This document shows positions 4,853 through 5,268 of a stretch of 5,268 nucleotides of DNA, piece by piece (the stretch's first letter is position 1; the number at the start of each line of letters is the position of its first letter). A program made the translations under genes and the position numbers. The notes under the pieces were generated by a model. It ran no database searches and had not been told where the DNA came from. It saw only the letters and a list, made by a program, of their open reading frames with translations. This DNA comes from Flavobacteriaceae bacterium (GTDB taxonomy: Bacteria > Bacteroidota > Bacteroidia > Flavobacteriales > Flavobacteriaceae), in NCBI GenBank assembly GCA_030590765.1, contig JAUVCP010000202.1:1-5268 (forward strand), in the 5' to 3' direction.

Positions 4853-5268
4853 ATGTTTGATATTGATAAATGGTATACAGATAATCATCAACAAAAATTA
4901 AAAGGGAGATACATTACTCTGGAAAAAATACTACCATTTATAAATAAATTGGATCCAGTTTTTGAAGTAAAAAATATAGGTAAGTCAGAATTAGACAAAG
5001 ATATTTTTAGTGTTACTTTTGGAGAAGGGAGTAAAAATATTTTGATCTGGACACAAATGCACGGAAATGAAAGTACAGGTACAAAAGCTATGTTTGATCT
5101 TTTTAAGTTTATAGAAGAATCTATTGGAAAATCAAAAATTGTAGATAATATCTTTAAAAAATGTAAAATCACAGTAATTCCTTTGCTAAATCCAGATGGA
5201 GCAGAAGCATATACCCGGGTAAATGCAAATCAAATTGATTTGAACAGAGATGTGATCGATCAATCTGC
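4853..5268 (+). CDS. M14 family zinc carboxypeptidase-like protein, cytoplasmic (3' truncated by window)
   Basis: The frame is open from ATG 4853 to the window edge: 138 complete codons, starting MFDIDKWYTDNHQQ. M14 landmarks are clear. The first zinc motif HxxE is His70-Gly-Asn-Glu73 in QMHGNESTG. NPDG is at 113-116. Arg122 and the block NANQIDLNRD (124-133) give the substrate-binding Arg and Asn-Arg pair (Arg127 and Asn144-Arg145 in carboxypeptidase A); the usual NANG has Gln for Gly here. The third zinc ligand (His) and the catalytic Glu lie beyond the window. There is no signal peptide or membrane segment, so the protein should act in the cytoplasm, perhaps on peptides or recycled cell-wall peptides; the substrate is unknown. 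ATG 4853 is the only start: the frame is closed by TAA at 4814-4816 and no other ATG intervenes. It diverges from the XRE gene, and its promoter sits inside two perfect palindromes, so repression by that regulator is likely. This assumes the frame continues intact. Confidence 0.88.
   Translation, partial: MFDIDKWYTDNHQQKLKGRYITLEKILPFINKLDPVFEVKNIGKSELDKDIFSVTFGEGSKNILIWTQMHGNESTGTKAMFDLFKFIEESIGKSKIVDNIFKKCKITVIPLLNPDGAEAYTRVNANQIDLNRDVIDQS

Noticed and set aside
4888..5172. Minus-strand open frame of 94 codons at the right edge
   Set aside because: It is antisense to the M14 frame, which carries HGNE, NPDG and LNRD motifs.

Overview
The window comes from an AT-rich genome that looks like a member of the Bacteroidota, most likely a marine-type Flavobacteriia. 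The reasons are: tandem DUF4252 proteins (a family I know essentially from this phylum), promoter -7 elements of the Bacteroidota type TAnnTTTG, no Shine-Dalgarno sequences ahead of the genes, and a secreted M1 aminopeptidase with a long helical C-terminus. The assignment rests on recognition by eye, not on a database search.

Layout. (1) 1-1464, plus strand: the 3' end of a gene for a single-pass membrane protein, then two closely spaced DUF4252 genes (one exported soluble protein, one lipoprotein), closed by a clear intrinsic terminator. From its position the unit looks like the tail of an ECF sigma factor / anti-sigma-like / DUF4252 operon, although the sigma gene would lie outside the window. 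(2) 1465-4158: a monocistronic gene for an exported zinc aminopeptidase of family M1. It has its own -7 element and a roughly 130-base leader, and ends at a bidirectional terminator shared with the convergent gene that follows. (3) 4165-5268: a small XRE-type (Cro/C1 helix-turn-helix) regulator on the minus strand, diverging from a cytoplasmic M14 metallocarboxypeptidase-like gene that runs off the right edge.

The most notable structure is the 301-base gap between the regulator and the M14 gene. It carries a family of palindromes around TTTACA-NN-TGTAAA: two perfect identical copies, one 11/12 copy, one perfect palindrome sharing only the TACA-NN-TGTA core, and two 10/12 copies. The TAnnTTTG -7 element of each divergent gene lies inside one of these palindromes, at almost the same distance from its start codon (20 and 21 bases). 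The simplest reading is that the XRE protein represses itself and the M14 gene by occluding both promoters, making a compact repressor-peptidase switch. The binding protein and the inducing signal are inferences.
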